From the NCBI GenBank assembly GCA_045599345.1, contig JAZRVV010000032.1:1-41719 (forward strand): DNA of 41,719 nt. The letters are read 5' to 3'. This document shows, in pieces, positions 39,699-41,719 of this stretch. Origin of the DNA: UBA1227 sp045599345. Lineage in GTDB: Bacteria; Bacillota; Clostridia; Oscillospirales; Acutalibacteraceae. How positions within the stretch are numbered: the first letter of the stretch is position 1; every line of letters starts with the position of its first letter. The position numbers were made by a program, and so were the translations under genes. Below the pieces are notes generated by a model. The model was not told the DNA's origin. It was given only the letters and a program-made list of their open reading frames with translations, and ran no database searches.

Positions 39699-41471
39699 TT
39701 ATAGTCCCTTAGTAGGACCGAATACTATGGTGCTGTCCACAGTGCTCTTTTTAACATCCTTGAGCTCCACACCCTGCGCTTCTGCGAGGAGTTGTGCAAC
39801 AAGTGGTGAACAGAAACCACCCTGGCAACGTCCCATGCCTGGACGGCAACGACGCTTGATACCATCAAGTGTGTAAACAGGAAGTGGAGAGTTTAGAGCA
39901 TCAAGTATCTCGCCTTTTGAAATCTCTTCACAGCGACATACTATCTGGCCATAGTCTGGATTCTCTTTGATAAGCTTATCGCGTTCCTCTGGCGACATAT
40001 CCTTAAGGTGTGGTTTGGCTGGACGCTTTGGATTGAAATCCAAATTGCGTTTTACTGTCATTCCACACTTGCTCTCAAGATACTCCACAGCCCACTTTGA
40101 GAGGTCCTCTGCAATAGCAGGTGCTGCTGTAGCGCCTGGAGACTGGACACCAGCTGCCTCCAAGATGTTTTCAGTAAAGATACCAGGACGAACCTGGAAA
40201 TCCTCTTCATAGCTCGGAGAGCGAACGCCAGTAAAGTATGCGATTACGTCGGAAGGTTTAATCTTTTCAGCAACCTTCATTTCTTCTCTGAGAATCATAT
40301 CAACGGTTGATGCATTTGTTGTGATGTCTTCCCTGTCTGGAGTTTCAGTCGCATTAGGGCCAACAATCATATTGCCATCAACCGTGTGAATAACAGCAAG
40401 TCCCTTTGAAACATTCTCATGAGAGAGTGCGAACTTAACTGATTTAACTTTCTTAATTATACCGCCCTTGCCCTCTGGACCAAGAACAGTAATTGGGGAT
40501 TTGTCCATTGTTGAACGGATGTATTTGCCAACTTTTTTATCAAGTATGATATCTGTACCCAGTCTTGGATGAATTGTAAAGGTACGGTCACCCGCCATAT
40601 CGGCAATGACATCTGTGTAAACGCCAGCAGCGTTCACAACAATTTTTGGATAGATAGTTCCCCTATTTGTTTTAACGGAGAGGATTTTGCCATCCCTTAC
40701 ATCCATACCTAGTGCCGCCGTGTTAAGGCAAACCTTGGCGCCATTCATTACAGCATTTTCAGCAAGTGCCACGTTGAACTTGTATGGTGACATAAATCCA
40801 CCTGTTGGCATAAAGAGTGCATTACATGCCCATGACGGAGCATATGGTTCGTGCTTTAAAAGCTCCTCTCGACCAATTACCTTTACTCCCGGAATTTTGA
40901 GCCTAAAGGAGTTGAGCCAAAGTGCATAGAGAAGGATATTCTCCCACTTTGCGCCGACAATGAGGAAATGGCCAGGTCGCTCAAATGGGAAGTTTAAATC
41001 ACGAGATAGTTCATCGAACATCTCGTTGCCACGGTGGCAATACTTGTGTTTGCCAGAGTTTGGCGAATAGTTTATGCCAACGTGGACCGCGCCACCGTTT
41101 CTTGACGACTGGCCAGCAGCGACGTCGGCGCCCTTCTCGATGAGCATAACATCAAGCTTGTACTTCGAAAGTTCACGTGCGGTGGCACAGCCGGTTAGGC
41201 CGCCACCGATAATGAGAACATCCGGTGTTGCACCGTCATAAAGCTCATCGTTAATCGACGGGAGTTTCTCCTTCGGTTCAAAGCCCTTGAGCTTTATGTC
41301 GTTAATAACACCGTAGTACTCGTGGCCTACTGCCTTTTTGCCGGCGCGGACGATTTTATTCCAATCGTCCATCTCGCCGCGAAGCACAATACAGCCACGC
41401 TCCTCGCTCACCTTAATTGACGGGTCTATCTCATGTATCTTTTTAACTTTTTTGTCAAAAGATTTACTCAT
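39699..41471 (-). CDS. GlpA-like FAD oxidoreductase with N-terminal extension and BFD tail
   Basis: A paralog of the flavoprotein at 35549-36985 with an extra N-terminal domain of about 80 residues (IKVSEERGCIVLRGEMDDWNK, then AGKKAVGHEYYGVINDIKLKG) that looks like a BON-type alpha/beta module. Next come the FAD motif DVLIIGGGLTGCATARELSKY at about 84-104, SSRNGGAVHVG, and the BFD-type end with IVCRCEEISKGEI and GMGRCQGGFC. At 590 residues it is a known but uncharacterised clostridial architecture (recalled). No DUF1667 or second FAD partner is adjacent; its neighbours are esterase 2 and an unknown gene. It probably oxidises a hydroxy or amino acid, or reduces an acceptor; the substrate is unknown. 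Confidence 0.83.
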   Translation of the reverse strand: MSKSFDKKVKKIHEIDPSIKVSEERGCIVLRGEMDDWNKIVRAGKKAVGHEYYGVINDIKLKGFEPKEKLPSINDELYDGATPDVLIIGGGLTGCATARELSKYKLDVMLIEKGADVAAGQSSRNGGAVHVGINYSPNSGKHKYCHRGNEMFDELSRDLNFPFERPGHFLIVGAKWENILLYALWLNSFRLKIPGVKVIGREELLKHEPYAPSWACNALFMPTGGFMSPYKFNVALAENAVMNGAKVCLNTAALGMDVRDGKILSVKTNRGTIYPKIVVNAAGVYTDVIADMAGDRTFTIHPRLGTDIILDKKVGKYIRSTMDKSPITVLGPEGKGGIIKKVKSVKFALSHENVSKGLAVIHTVDGNMIVGPNATETPDREDITTNASTVDMILREEMKVAEKIKPSDVIAYFTGVRSPSYEEDFQVRPGIFTENILEAAGVQSPGATAAPAIAEDLSKWAVEYLESKCGMTVKRNLDFNPKRPAKPHLKDMSPEERDKLIKENPDYGQIVCRCEEISKGEILDALNSPLPVYTLDGIKRRCRPGMGRCQGGFCSPLVAQLLAEAQGVELKDVKKSTVDSTIVFGPTKGL

Positions 41472-41488
41472 TGTCCCTTTTCCTTACG

Positions 41489-41719
41489 TTAAATGTTTTC
41501 AATAAACTCCTTCATATACTTTTGGAGAAGTTCACGCTCTGACTCTATCTGCCAAATGCCGTAGCGAAGTACCCAAGCCACAAGGTCCCAAGGCTTGGAT
41601 TCAGCCTTTTCGATACCTGTAATTTTAGTGTATGCCTTCATGTACTTGTTAAAGATAAATACGCGAATTGTTCCATAGAGCAAGAGTTCAAGCTTTGAAC
41701 AGCCTGGGAAGAGCTCTGC
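41489..41719 (-). CDS. Unrecognised protein, C-terminal 76 residues
   Basis: The frame is open through the right edge (first codon in view GCA at 41719) and ends at 41489. A TTG at 41683 could start a 64-residue protein but has no good ribosome binding site, so this is read as the end of a longer gene. The visible part (AELFPGCSKLELLLYGTIRV, then KPWDLVAWVLRYGIWQIESERELL) is amphipathic and helical with several Trp and Tyr. No family is recognised. It lies 17 bases before the GlpA-like gene and is probably co-transcribed with it. Confidence 0.7.
   Translation of the reverse strand, partial: AELFPGCSKLELLLYGTIRVFIFNKYMKAYTKITGIEKAESKPWDLVAWVLRYGIWQIESERELLQKYMKEFIENI

Noticed and set aside
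41489..41683. A complete 64-residue gene starting at TTG 41683
   Set aside because: The frame stays open to the window edge and there is no ribosome binding site before the TTG, so it is more likely the end of a longer gene.

Overview
The window looks like chromosome of a strictly anaerobic, low-to-moderate GC Firmicute of the class Clostridia. The pointers are a Rex redox repressor, strong GGAGG-type ribosome binding sites, TTGACA/TATAAT promoters, the ecfA1-ecfA2-ecfT-truA order, a zinc-finger ClpE-like ATPase, clostridial 2-enoate reductase paralogs and the GlpA-like/FAD/DUF1667 trio. No species can be named from the sequence alone. No phage genes, insertion sequences, rRNA or CRISPR arrays were seen. 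Genes are densely packed and no gene-free stretch exceeds 300 bases.

Layout. 1-113: start of uppP (minus, runs off the edge). 312-6572: a plus-strand operon acn-icd-rex-unknown-larE-larB-larC2, with a strong promoter followed by a tandem repeat that may bind Rex; it joins citrate-to-2-oxoglutarate conversion, NADH sensing and synthesis of the nickel-pincer cofactor of lactate racemase. 6607-9500: a phosphohexomutase and a membrane-anchored lipase (minus). 9567-9933: four tRNA genes (Gly, Arg, His, Gln; minus) with their own promoter and two terminators. 9999-20063: a long minus-strand housekeeping run, ruvA-ruvB-rRNA methyltransferase-ecfA1-ecfA2-ecfT-truA-DUF5711-like-pgsA-clpE.

20203-41719 is the accessory part. 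A minus-strand operon (31151 to 20203) is read away from a divergent TetR-family gene whose promoter carries a 23-base palindrome. It encodes a two-subunit aconitase X, an M28-like hydrolase, two closely similar 2-enoate reductase paralogs, a CooC-type nickel-insertion ATPase, a small protein resembling only the middle of acetyl-CoA synthase, an N-acyl-amino-acid deacylase-like amidohydrolase and, at the tail, ruvC. Next to it lie a DUF362 protein flanked by two related small membrane proteins, two HSL-type esterases, and two GlpA-like flavoproteins with BFD-type iron-sulfur tails, one with its FAD and DUF1667 partners.

Inferred logic: hydrolases release a carboxylic or acyl-amino substrate, aconitase X dehydrates a hydroxy acid to an enoate or imine, and the enoate reductases and other flavoproteins use or supply electrons. 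The substrate is unknown. The least expected element is the CooC plus truncated acetyl-CoA-synthase-like pair between the twin reductases, with no CO dehydrogenase or complete acetyl-CoA synthase in view. Sequence comparisons to families were made from memory, without database searches.
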